A DNA stretch of 64,000 nucleotides from Halomonas elongata DSM 2581 (GTDB taxonomy: Bacteria; Pseudomonadota; Gammaproteobacteria; Pseudomonadales; Halomonadaceae), in contig NC_014532.2 of assembly GCF_000196875.2 (NCBI RefSeq), positions 2,542,001 to 2,606,000 of the forward strand, in the 5' to 3' direction. Every line of letters starts with the position of its first letter. The stretch's first letter is position 1. Of this stretch, positions 37,055-45,157 are shown piece by piece. The notes under the pieces are model-generated. The model saw only the letters and a program-made list of their open reading frames with translations. It made no database searches and was not told the origin of the DNA. Position numbers and translations under genes: made by a program.

Positions 37055-37933
37055 ATGAACACCCCAACTCCACGCCACGTGACCCGCCGCCAGCGCAGTC
37101 AGCCCAGCCGCGACGGTGATGGCGTCGACATCCTGCGCCTGCACGATTTCGGCGGCGGCCTCGACCCTTTCCTGATGCTCGATGAACTCATCGCGGCACC
37201 GGGAGACGATACCATCGGCGGCTTTCCGCCCCATCCGCATCGCGGCATCCAGACGCTCACCTATGTGGTGCATGGCGGTCTGCGTCACGAGGACCACCTC
37301 GGCCATCACAGTAGCATCGGTGCCGGCGGCGCCCAGTGGATGCATACCGGACACGGCATCATCCACGGCGAAACGCCTTTCACCGATACCGAAGGGCTGC
37401 ATGCCTTCCAGCTGTGGATCAATCTGGCGGCCCGCGACAAGCTGAGCGAGCCCACCTATCGCGATGTGCACGCCGAGGACATGCCTCGCCTCACGACGCC
37501 CGGCACGGAGCTGATCGCTCTGGGCGGTACCTGGCAAACCACCGATGGCCACACCCTCGAGGGGCCCCTGGATGCCCTGGCCGGCCAGGGCGCTGTGGCC
37601 CATCTTCGCCTCGACGCGGGCGCTTCCCTGTCGCTGGAAAGCCACGCCACGCAATTGCTGGCATTCGTCTTCGACGGCAGCCTGACGGCAAACGGCGACG
37701 ATTTGACGCATGGTGAACTGGCCAGCTTCGGCGCGGGCGATATCCTGGAACTGCATGGCACCGAAAACGCCCAGCTCCTGTTACTCGCCGGCGAACCTCA
37801 TCACGAACCGATCGCCCATCACGGCCCTTTCGTCATGAATCACCGACACGAGCTGGAACAGGCCATGCGGGATTATCGCGATGGAACCCTGGCGGTTTCC
37901 CCGACCGAGAAAGGGCTTGCCAAGGATCGTTGA
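37055..37933 (+). CDS. Pirin family protein
   Basis: The 292-residue bicupin has the pirin metal site in its N-terminal cupin: His60 and His62 in PPHPHRGIQTLTYV, and His104 and Glu106 in GIIHGE. The C-terminal cupin (ATQLLAFVFDGSLTANGDD, LLLAGEPHHEPIAHHGPFVM) is also complete. Bacterial pirins bind Fe and some act as quercetin 2,3-dioxygenases or redox-sensing partners, but the activity cannot be told from sequence. Its ATG follows AGGAGATGCCTTC. Confidence 0.93.
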   Translation: MNTPTPRHVTRRQRSQPSRDGDGVDILRLHDFGGGLDPFLMLDELIAAPGDDTIGGFPPHPHRGIQTLTYVVHGGLRHEDHLGHHSSIGAGGAQWMHTGHGIIHGETPFTDTEGLHAFQLWINLAARDKLSEPTYRDVHAEDMPRLTTPGTELIALGGTWQTTDGHTLEGPLDALAGQGAVAHLRLDAGASLSLESHATQLLAFVFDGSLTANGDDLTHGELASFGAGDILELHGTENAQLLLLAGEPHHEPIAHHGPFVMNHRHELEQAMRDYRDGTLAVSPTEKGLAKDR

Positions 37934-38126
37934 GACATGGCATCGTCGCTCTTAACAAACAGCGTTCGATTTCCTTTGCGCTGCTCGCCCCGCCTGATAA
38001 CGGGGCGAGACGGCCGTCTACTGTATAAACGTATAGACTAGGCACTCCCAGTTTCATGGGTTATGGTTCTCATGCCTTTTTATATGTCATTTATGTTTAT
38101 TCATTCAGTCACGACGGCCCAAATTC

Positions 38127-39821
38127 ATGATGCGAATCCTCCATTCGCTGCCCCGCACGCACAAGTTACTATTGTTACCCGTTGCCACCATGGTTACCGT
38201 GCTGGGCGCTCACAAGATAGTCTCCACCCTGGACGACACCCGATACGAGCATGACGCGGCACAAACCGACACTCTGCTCGTCCCTCTCGACCCCGACACC
38301 AGCCCGGGCGTCCCCTCGCTGACCCTGGACCGCACGCCCGTTTCCCAGGCGATCGATGTCGCCTCCCGCGCCGTGGACGCCACTCGCGAACATGTGCCGC
38401 TCTCGCAATTGACCGCCAGTGAAGTCGTCGACATCGACTTCATCGATGCCGCCAAGGCCGGCCGCGACAGTCTCGTTTCGATGACCGATACGCCCGACAG
38501 CGAATCGACGCCGCCCATCGACGAAGGCGCGCGCCACATCGCCGTCGTACTCGGCACGGTAGCCAGCGGCATGCTGGCATCCAACAGGCGCCTGCTGGAC
38601 GACGCCACCTCCTACGAGGACGTCAGCGAGGCCGAGCTCGAGCTGTTCGATGAAGGCCCGATCATCCTCGAGGAAGAGATCGCCGCCAACGAACCCTTCG
38701 TGCCCGAATGGCAGACCTATACCGTGCAGCCCGGCGATACCTTCACGGTCCTGGCGCAGGAACGCTTCGGCATGGGTTACAGCGAGGTCATGGCCCTGCT
38801 GGATGAAATGCCGGAACCCAAGCTGCTGACCCAATGGAATGTCGGCACTCGCTTCGATTACCAGCTCAATGCCGAGGGCAAGCTCGCGACATTGCGCATC
38901 ATGAGCAACCCGCGCGACGGGTATCTGGTCAAGCGTGAGGATGGCGACACCGAGGTATCGACCATCGAACGCGCCGGGGAGGCGACCCAGCGCTTGTTCG
39001 CCGGCACCGTCAGCGGCAGTTTCGCCCGCTCGGCACAGGCGACCGGCCTGACCAGCTCCGAGGTCAGCGAACTCTCCCATGTGCTGGAAAAGAAACTCGA
39101 CTTTCGCCGCGACACACGTCGCGGCGATCGTTTCGAGGTCCTGGTGGAATCCGACATCATCGACGGCGAGAGCCTCGACCCGCGCATCCAGGCCGTCAGA
39201 TACGACGGCTCGCGCATGGATCTCACCCTGATACGCAATCCTCAGGACAACCAGTTCTACACGCCGGATGGCCAGGGCCTCAATCCTTCGTTCAACCGCT
39301 ACCCGTTCGAAGGCCATTACCGGATCAGCTCGCCGTTCAACCCGCGCCGCCATCATCCGGTGACCGGCCGTATCAGCCCTCACAAGGGCACCGACTTCGC
39401 CATGCCCGTCGGCACCGCCGTGAAGGCGCCGGCCAACGGCCGCGTCGAGAAGGTCGGCAATCACCCGGCGGCGGGACGGTACATCGTCATTCGCCACGAC
39501 AACGGCTACAAGACGCGCTACCTGCACCTCTCGAAGCCGCTGGTCAGTCGCGGGGATCGCGTCACCATGGGCGAACGCATCGCCCTGTCCGGCAATACCG
39601 GGCGCAGCACGGGGCCGCACCTGCACTACGAAGTACTGGTCGACAACAACCAGGTCAATGCCATGAAGGTCGCCCTGCCCGAAGGCGGCAGTCTGAGCGG
39701 CCAGGCCCTGGCCAGTTTCAAGCAACAGGCCGAGCCGGTACTCGCAGCCCTGGACAGCGGCCAGACCGGCACGGTCGTGGCCAGCACACAGGCCAAGGAC
39801 GAAGACGACGACGAAGGTTGA
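38127..39821 (+). CDS. Murein DD-endopeptidase, MepM-like (M23 family)
   Basis: The 564-residue protein has an N-terminal membrane anchor (THKLLLLPVATMVTVLGA), an acidic linker, an OapA/LysM-like region (TYTVQPGDTFTVLAQERFG), a middle domain and a C-terminal LytM/M23 domain. The zinc ligands are His419 and Asp423 in HKGTDF, and His500 with catalytic His498 in HLHYE. MepM-type enzymes cut D-Ala-mDAP cross-links to let the sacculus expand. An ATG one codon later is equally possible. The gene ends only 20 bases from the convergent sigma factor stop, and its terminator lies inside that gene. Confidence 0.92.
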   Translation: MMRILHSLPRTHKLLLLPVATMVTVLGAHKIVSTLDDTRYEHDAAQTDTLLVPLDPDTSPGVPSLTLDRTPVSQAIDVASRAVDATREHVPLSQLTASEVVDIDFIDAAKAGRDSLVSMTDTPDSESTPPIDEGARHIAVVLGTVASGMLASNRRLLDDATSYEDVSEAELELFDEGPIILEEEIAANEPFVPEWQTYTVQPGDTFTVLAQERFGMGYSEVMALLDEMPEPKLLTQWNVGTRFDYQLNAEGKLATLRIMSNPRDGYLVKREDGDTEVSTIERAGEATQRLFAGTVSGSFARSAQATGLTSSEVSELSHVLEKKLDFRRDTRRGDRFEVLVESDIIDGESLDPRIQAVRYDGSRMDLTLIRNPQDNQFYTPDGQGLNPSFNRYPFEGHYRISSPFNPRRHHPVTGRISPHKGTDFAMPVGTAVKAPANGRVEKVGNHPAAGRYIVIRHDNGYKTRYLHLSKPLVSRGDRVTMGERIALSGNTGRSTGPHLHYEVLVDNNQVNAMKVALPEGGSLSGQALASFKQQAEPVLAALDSGQTGTVVASTQAKDEDDDEG

Positions 39822-39841
39822 CGCGTCTCGCTTCGCCAGGC

Positions 39842-41143
39842 CTATGAACTCGCCGCCCCACCCTTTTCACGGTGGGGCGGCGTCGTTTCCGAGGCAACGA
39901 TGTCACCCAGTTCCGCCAGACGCCGTTCGAGAAAGGCGCGCTCGGGGAGCTGTTCGCTGAGTTCCAGTGCCTGCCGGTAGGCAACCCGGGCACGCGCATT
40001 GTCGCCGAGCCGGCGACACAGGTCGGCGCGTGCCGCGTAGGCCAGGTGATAATCGGCCAGTTCCCCGCGAGCCAACAGCGCGTCGACCAGGGCCAGCCCC
40101 GCCTCGGCACCATCACGCATGGCCACGGCCACGGCCCGGTTGAGCTCGATGATCGGCGATGGCGAAGCCTGAGCCAGGACATCGTAGAGACTGGCGATAC
40201 GCGCCCAGTTGGTCTGCTCGGCACTGGCGGCCTGGGCATGAACCGCCGCGATGGCGGCCTGAAGGGTGTAGGCTCCGACTTCCCCGGAAGCGAAGGCGCG
40301 CTCGATCAGCGCCCGCCCCTCGGCAATCATGGGGCGATTCCAGAGGCGTCGATCCTGGTCGGCGAGCAGTACCGGCTCACCTGCCACATCGGTGCGCGAC
40401 ACACGACGCGCTTCGTGCAACAGCATCAACGCCAGCAACCCCATGACTTCCGAGTCCGGCAGCAAGTCCAGCAGCAGGCGGCCCAGCCGTATGCCTTCCT
40501 CGGCCAGCTCGCCTTGCGTCATCCGCTCTCCGGTCGAGGCGGCATAACCTTCGTTGAACACCAGATAGATCACGCTGAGCACGCTTTCCAGGCGTTCTGC
40601 CAGCTCACTGGCCTCGGGTACCTGATAGGGGATTCCGGCATCGCGGATCTTGGCCTTGGCCCGCACGATGCGTTGCGCCACGGTGGCCGGTCGGGTCAGG
40701 AAGGCGTGGGCGATCTGCTCGGTGGTCAGGCCGCAGATTTCGCGCAAGGTGAGCGCCACCTGCGCGGACGCCGGCAAGGCAGGATGGCAACAGGTGAAGA
40801 TCAACCGCAGCCGATCATCCTCCACGGCATCGATATCGGCGGGATCTCCCATGCCTCGCGGGGCCTCATCGAGCCGCTCCGCCAGCGCTCCCTGCGATGC
40901 ATCGAAGCGGGCCCGCCGGCGCAGGCGGTCGATGGCCTTGAAACGTCCTGCCGACACCAGCCAGGCGCGAGGACTGTCGGGAACGCCCTCCCGCGGCCAC
41001 TGGTCCACCGCCGCCATGAAGGCATCGTGCAACGCCTCCTCGGCGAGATCGAAGTCCCCCAGGTAGCGAATCAGGGTCGCCAGCACGCGGCGCGACTCGT
41101 GGCGGTAGATTCGCTCGACCAGAGCGTGCACCCGGGCACTCAT
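39842..41143 (-). CDS. ECF sigma factor of group ECF42 with C-terminal TPR-like extension
   Basis: The 433-residue protein has sigma region 2 (VLATLIRYLGDFDLAEEALH, SPRAWLVSAGRFKAIDRLRR) and region 4 (ALTLREICGLTTEQIAHAFL, AQRIVRAKAKIRDAGIPY). A 200-residue extension follows, with YLVFNEGYAAS and helical repeats. This is the layout of the ECF42 group, which lacks an anti-sigma factor and uses the C-terminal extension for control. The neighbouring DGPF protein gene is the diagnostic partner. The open frame extends 45 codons upstream, but ATG 41143 has GGAAGAAGG in front and begins the homology. Confidence 0.9.
   Translation of the reverse strand: MSARVHALVERIYRHESRRVLATLIRYLGDFDLAEEALHDAFMAAVDQWPREGVPDSPRAWLVSAGRFKAIDRLRRRARFDASQGALAERLDEAPRGMGDPADIDAVEDDRLRLIFTCCHPALPASAQVALTLREICGLTTEQIAHAFLTRPATVAQRIVRAKAKIRDAGIPYQVPEASELAERLESVLSVIYLVFNEGYAASTGERMTQGELAEEGIRLGRLLLDLLPDSEVMGLLALMLLHEARRVSRTDVAGEPVLLADQDRRLWNRPMIAEGRALIERAFASGEVGAYTLQAAIAAVHAQAASAEQTNWARIASLYDVLAQASPSPIIELNRAVAVAMRDGAEAGLALVDALLARGELADYHLAYAARADLCRRLGDNARARVAYRQALELSEQLPERAFLERRLAELGDIVASETTPPHREKGGAASS
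39851..39882 (+). terminator. Terminator hairpin lying inside the 3' end of the sigma factor gene
   Basis: The arms CGCCGCCCCACC (39851-39862) and GGTGGGGCGGCG (39871-39882) are perfectly complementary around an 8-base loop, and on the plus strand they are followed by TCGTTTCC. It starts 29 bases past the MepM-like stop, yet it overlaps the last codons of the convergent sigma factor gene. Confidence 0.65.
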
Positions 41144-41246
41144 GTCCGCCTTCTTCCGGGCACTTCCATCGACCACCAACGCCCATGACAACTTCGTTGC
41201 ATGCTTTCCTCCCCTCGCGTCTCGGCAACGCTTCGGCATGGCGTCA

Positions 41247-41475
41247 TCAATCAGCAGGGAACGGCGATCGCCAGGCATCCAGCGCGTTCAACTGGTCATG
41301 CCAAGGTTGCACATCGGGAAATTCTTCCAGCGGAAGCCTCGCCTGATCAGCGTAGGGGAGCGTCACCGCCACGGCAAAGTCCGCCCCGCCGAGCGCCTCT
41401 CCCACGCCCCCGCAAATGCGCGTCGAGAACGGCCGCGTGGCGCCTGACATCCGCCAGCGCGGACTCGACTTCCCT
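41247..41475 (-). pseudogene. Decayed C-terminal fragment of a glutathione S-transferase
   Basis: On the minus strand, one frame reads LADVRRHAAVLDAHL just after the VOC stop. After a shift of frame in the G-rich stretch near 41404-41416 it continues ALGGADFAVAVTLPYAD, then LPLEEFPDVQPWHDQL and ALDAWRSPFPAD. These are consecutive pieces of a GST C-terminal domain. The N-terminal thioredoxin-like half is missing and there is no ribosome binding site, so this is a remnant. Its position inside the ECF42 operon suggests that the module once carried a GST gene. Confidence 0.7.
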
Positions 41476-41886
41476 TCAGCCAGCCGCCTCGCAATTGATC
41501 ATCCAGGGCGTGCCGAAGCGATCGACCAGCATGCCAAAGCGTATGGCCCAGTGGGTCTGTTGCAGGGGCATCTCGACCTGGCCGCCGGCGGACAGAACGC
41601 TGAACAGGCGCTCGGCCTCCTCGATATCCTCGACGTGCACTGCGACCGAGAATCCCTGTGGCGTCTTCATGTAGGCAGGAGGACAATCCGAGCCCATCAG
41701 CATCCAGCCATCCGCCACCAGTCGCGCATGCATGATCTTTTCGGGATCCAGGGACATCTCGCCGTCACACTGCGGGCCGTTGCCGTAACGCTCCATCGCC
41801 TCGATGCGACCGCCGAAGCATTCCGCATAAAAGGTCATGGCAGTCTCACAGTCGCCATCGAACATCAAATAGGCATTCATGTGCAT
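41476..41886 (-). CDS. PhnB-like VOC family protein
   Basis: The 136-residue protein is a vicinal-oxygen-chelate fold member of the PhnB type: AYLMFDGDCETAMTFYAECFG, IMHARLVADGWMLMGSDCP, and WAIRFGMLVDRFGTPWMINC. PhnB-like proteins have no known enzymatic role, although they are recurrent partners of ECF42 and ECF41 sigma factors. The ATG is followed by a second ATG two codons later; either could serve. It lies 12 bases downstream of the DGPF gene. Confidence 0.9.
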   Translation of the reverse strand: MHMNAYLMFDGDCETAMTFYAECFGGRIEAMERYGNGPQCDGEMSLDPEKIMHARLVADGWMLMGSDCPPAYMKTPQGFSVAVHVEDIEEAERLFSVLSAGGQVEMPLQQTHWAIRFGMLVDRFGTPWMINCEAAG

Positions 41887-41898
41887 GCCGCGCCCTCC

Positions 41899-42273
41899 TC
41901 ATCCACGCTCGCCGGCAGCCGAGCGTGCCGGTACTTCCAGCTCGCGCACCGGACGCACCTCGATGCTGCCCACCCGCGCCGCCGGAATGCCGGCCGCGAT
42001 GTTCAACGCCTCGTTCAGGTCCCGCGCCTCCACCATGTAGAAACCGGCAAGCTGCTCCTTGGTCTCGGCGAAGGGGCCATCGGTGATGGTCGTCTTGCCG
42101 GTGCGCACCCGTACGGTGGTCGCGGTCTGCACCGGGGCCAGGGCCTCACCGGCGATCAGGCGGCCACTTTCCTGGACACTCTCGGCATAGGCCAGGCATT
42201 CCTCGTCCCTGGGGCTCTCCGGCAGGCTGTGCAGGAGTTCCTCGTCGCTGTAGACCAGACATAGATACTTCAT
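41899..42273 (-). CDS. YCII-related DGPF domain protein
   Basis: The 124-residue protein begins MKYLCLVYSDEE and carries the eponymous motif TDGPFAETKEQLAGFY with surrounding VRTGKTT and EVRPV. DGPF proteins have a ferredoxin-like fold related to YciI, and they are the hallmark targets of ECF42 sigma factors. Function is unknown. It is the first gene of the operon DGPF-VOC-(GST relic)-ECF42 and lies behind a promoter-like sequence at 42317-42345. Confidence 0.92.
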   Translation of the reverse strand: MKYLCLVYSDEELLHSLPESPRDEECLAYAESVQESGRLIAGEALAPVQTATTVRVRTGKTTITDGPFAETKEQLAGFYMVEARDLNEALNIAAGIPAARVGSIEVRPVRELEVPARSAAGERG

Positions 42274-42316
42274 GACGTTTCCCCTTTCCGGTGGCTATCA
42301 CGTACCGCTCGGTCAT

Positions 42317-42345
42317 GAGTCGTCTGGCGGGACGCAAAATCGACA
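42317..42345 (-). promoter_or_regulatory. Candidate ECF42-dependent promoter
   Basis: On the minus strand TGTCGA (42345-42340) and CGACTC (42322-42317) are separated by 17 bases, about 45 bases upstream of the DGPF start. TGTCGA at -35 with a CG-containing -10 is the pattern I recall for ECF42 target promoters. Autoregulation of the module is therefore likely. Confidence 0.5.
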
Positions 42346-42398
42346 TGCATCGCCGAGGACTGATCCCGAAGCTCGTGACGCGCCGAGCGAGAAGATGA

Positions 42399-43298
42399 CT
42401 AACGCATGCCCCGGAAAGTATCGACCACATGCCCGGCCAGCACATCCGTGGCTTCTCCGCCACGCCCGGAGCGCAGCAACAGTACATGGTAATCGCCCAG
42501 CGGCGGCAGTCCCGATTCGTCGCCGAGAACGCTCAACGGCGCACGCACCAGGTTGCGTGGCAAGGGCGCCACGGCCAGATCCGCCAGCAACGCGGCCTCC
42601 TGACCGGAGCAGTTCTCGCTGATATAGGCGATACGGTACGCCAGGCCGGCATCGTCCAGTGCCGACAAGGCCATGCGTCGCCAGGCACAGCCGTGATTGG
42701 CCATCGCCAGCGGCAGCGGCGAACGCTCCAGCGCCACGCCACCTTCGCGCCCCGCCCAGACCAGCGGTTCGGTATGCACGACCTCGCCGCGGTCGGCGGG
42801 AAAACCTTCGTTGCCTGCCGTGGCCAGCACCAGGTCGAGCTCGCCCTTGTCCAGACGTTCCAGCAGCTCGATGCTGCGCCCGACCATGACATCCACCTGT
42901 ACGGCGGGATGCGAACGCGCGAACTGCGACAGTACCCGGGGCAGAATCCGCGACCCCACGTCATCGGGAGTGCCGAAGCGCACCGTGCCTTCCAGGGACG
43001 GTGTCAGGAACTGCGTCACCGCTTCCTCGTTGAGTCGCAGCAACCGACGGCTGTATCCCAGCAGCATCTCCCCCTCGGGCGTCAACCGCACCTGACGCGC
43101 CTCCCGCACGAACAGGGACTGCCCCAGCGTCTCCTCGAGACGCTTGATCTGCATGCTGAGCGCGGATGGCGTACGAAAGACATGATTGGCCGCCCGCGTG
43201 AAGCTGCCACTCTCGGCAATGGCGACGAAGGAACGCAGCACATCGGTATCGAGCAGTGGCAAGGCCGTGGGACGCGAGGTAGAGGGAGCGGTGTCCAT
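42399..43298 (-). CDS. LysR-family transcriptional regulator, LrhA/HexA-like
   Basis: The 299-residue protein has the LysR DNA-binding domain (LLDTDVLRSFVAIAESGSFT, then RTPSALSMQIKRLEETLG) and an effector domain. The sequence LDTDVLRSFVAIAESGSFTRAA with SALSMQIKRLE resembles the LrhA/HexA subgroup, which regulates motility, surface and virulence traits. It is divergent from a DUF1127 gene, a pairing seen repeatedly. A T-N11-A palindrome lies 13 bases upstream of its start. Confidence 0.9.
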   Translation of the reverse strand: MDTAPSTSRPTALPLLDTDVLRSFVAIAESGSFTRAANHVFRTPSALSMQIKRLEETLGQSLFVREARQVRLTPEGEMLLGYSRRLLRLNEEAVTQFLTPSLEGTVRFGTPDDVGSRILPRVLSQFARSHPAVQVDVMVGRSIELLERLDKGELDLVLATAGNEGFPADRGEVVHTEPLVWAGREGGVALERSPLPLAMANHGCAWRRMALSALDDAGLAYRIAYISENCSGQEAALLADLAVAPLPRNLVRAPLSVLGDESGLPPLGDYHVLLLRSGRGGEATDVLAGHVVDTFRGMR

Positions 43299-43310
43299 GA
43301 CATATCACCT

Positions 43311-43325
43311 TTCAGAATTTCTGAA
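43311..43325. promoter_or_regulatory. LysR-type palindrome TTCAGAATTTCTGAA
   Basis: The 15-base element has perfect 7-base arms around one base and contains the T-N11-A pattern of LysR boxes. It lies 13-27 bases upstream of the LysR start and 130 bases from the DUF1127 start, consistent with autoregulation and control of the divergent gene. Confidence 0.55.
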
Positions 43326-43454
43326 TCGTGAATGTAGACCTTTTCGTTGGATTGAACAAACTCCACCGACCATCCTGAGCACCGAGGTCGCGACCCCTGG
43401 AATCTTTCCATCGACCCATGCCCCGCACTGGGGATATACGCGAGAGGTGCTGTC

Positions 43455-43820
43455 ATGAACGCTTTCAACACGCCGCAATGCCGCGACGCACACCATGCGC
43501 CCGACATCGAGGTGCCACCACATGCCGAAGGCGGCAAGCGGCCACGCAACCAGCCACCGTCACTCTACATGCCGGCAATGCCGCCTCTGGGGCTGATCGA
43601 CGCTCTGGAAGGCTGGATCGTCGACCGTGCACGCCAATGGCGACGCCGCCGTGAATTCCGTCGTCAGGTCGCCAACCTGCTGGCCCACGACGACCGAATA
43701 CTGGCTGATCTCGGTCTCGAACGTGACGAGATAGAGCAGATTTCGCGCCTGCCGCTCAAGGAAGATGCCTGCCGGGCACTGCTCGATCGTCAGGCGGATC
43801 GCCGCCCCGACTCGGCATGA
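43455..43820 (+). CDS. DUF1127 domain-containing small basic protein
   Basis: The 121-residue protein has a Pro-rich N-terminus and the DUF1127 domain at residues about 62-105: RRREFRRQVANLLAHDDRIL, then ADLGLERDEIE. DUF1127 proteins are small, Arg-rich and often RNA-binding, and affect metabolism and small-RNA turnover in alphaproteobacteria. It is longer than the usual 45-80 residues because of its N-terminal extension. A later in-frame ATG (M35 or M42) could give a more typical length. Confidence 0.82.
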   Translation: MNAFNTPQCRDAHHAPDIEVPPHAEGGKRPRNQPPSLYMPAMPPLGLIDALEGWIVDRARQWRRRREFRRQVANLLAHDDRILADLGLERDEIEQISRLPLKEDACRALLDRQADRRPDSA

Positions 43821-43883
43821 AGAGGAAGGAACATGCAGGGCCGACATCCTCCGTCGGTCCTGCGCTGTCTCGTGGCCCTAGGG

Positions 43884-44882
43884 TCAGACGACGCGCCCGG
43901 TACTCTCCCGCACCACCAGTTCGAAGGGCATGATGCGGTGCCGGTCCGCTGCGCCATCCCGGTCATCGATGATATCGAGCAGCAGGGAAACGGCCTCGTG
44001 GCCGAATTCCTCGGCGGGCTGGGCGATGGTCGTCAGGGAAGGATCGCAGAAGGAAGCGAAGGCGATATCGTCGAATCCCGCCACCGAGATATCCTCGGGC
44101 ACGCGCAGCCCCGCCTCCCTGATGCGCCGCATGGCGCCCATGGCCATTTCGTCGTTCTCGCAGAAGATCGCCGTGGGCGGGTCGGTCCGTGCCAGCAGGT
44201 CTCCAGCCGCTCGATGGCCCGAAGGCGGTGTGAAGTCACCGGGACACCACAGGCTCTTGTCCGGCGTCAGGCCGGCGGCCGCCAGGGCATCCTGGAAGCC
44301 CAGCAGACGATCCCGGGTCAAGGGGCTGTTGCGCGGCCCCTTGATCATGCCGATACGACGATGCCCCAGCGACAGCAGATGCTCGGTCACCGTTCGGGCT
44401 GCCGCACGGTTGTCGAGCTTGACGGTGGGGCACGGGGCCTCGTCGAGCACCTCGCAGGCATTGACCATCGGCGGGCGCGACTCGCCGTTCAATGACGTGA
44501 AGGGATCGTAGGCGCGCAACTGGATGAGGCCATCGGCCTGCCGGGTCGACACCATGCCGGCATAGGCCTGCTCGGTGCGTTCGTCGCCCAGGGTGTTGCA
44601 CAGCAGGATGCCGTATCCCCTGCGTTGCGCCGCTTCCTGGATGCCGCCGATCACCCGGGCAAAGAAGGTATTGGCAATGGTCGGCACCAGCACCACCAGA
44701 TTGCGCGTCCGCTGGGAGCGAAACTGCACCGCCATCATGTTCGGCCGATAACCGGCCTGCTCGACGGCGGCCAGCACCCTGTCGCGCGTTTCCGGCGACA
44801 CGATATCGGGCGTTTTCAGGGTACGTGACACCGTCGCCACCGAGACATCGGCCAGTTCGGCCACCTTGCGAATGTTGGTCAT
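43884..44882 (-). CDS. LacI-family regulator of the second sugar cassette
   Basis: The 332-residue protein starts MTNIRKVAELADVSVATVSR, the LacI helix-turn-helix with AVATVSR-type recognition helix, followed by hinge RPNMMAVQFRSQRT and a ribose-binding-like domain ending FELVVRES. It closely resembles CytR/GntR-type repressors. ATG 44882 is preceded by AGGAGG at a 12-base distance. It is divergent from the Gfo/Idh gene, with a perfect operator at 45042-45057 between them. Confidence 0.92.
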   Translation of the reverse strand: MTNIRKVAELADVSVATVSRTLKTPDIVSPETRDRVLAAVEQAGYRPNMMAVQFRSQRTRNLVVLVPTIANTFFARVIGGIQEAAQRRGYGILLCNTLGDERTEQAYAGMVSTRQADGLIQLRAYDPFTSLNGESRPPMVNACEVLDEAPCPTVKLDNRAAARTVTEHLLSLGHRRIGMIKGPRNSPLTRDRLLGFQDALAAAGLTPDKSLWCPGDFTPPSGHRAAGDLLARTDPPTAIFCENDEMAMGAMRRIREAGLRVPEDISVAGFDDIAFASFCDPSLTTIAQPAEEFGHEAVSLLLDIIDDRDGAADRHRIMPFELVVRESTGRVV

Positions 44883-45041
44883 GCCGGGTTGTGATCCTCC
44901 TCGATCTCGTCGCACGCCTCGGCGTCGCCATGCCGGCCAGTCTACTGCATCGTCGCATCACGCTCATTGCCCGATTGCCATGCACCTCTGCGACCTAGGT
45001 CGCATTGATCCCGAACGCTTGGCTGACTAGTTTGCAATGTA

Positions 45042-45057
45042 ATGTAACCGGTTACAT
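45042..45057. promoter_or_regulatory. LacI-type operator ATGTAACCGGTTACAT
   Basis: This is a perfect 16-base palindrome with a central CCGG, 101 bases upstream of the Gfo/Idh start and 160 bases from the LacI start. The shape and the position between the divergent genes match LacI/GalR operators (TGTAACCGGTTACA core). Confidence 0.78.
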
Positions 45058-45157
45058 CAATGCAAAGAGCGACTCGAGACGAGTCAGGGAAACGCGGCAT
45101 CAATCAGCGAGCGTCGTGCGGCTCCTGGCGCACGACGCGCATCCCCGTGGAGGACAA

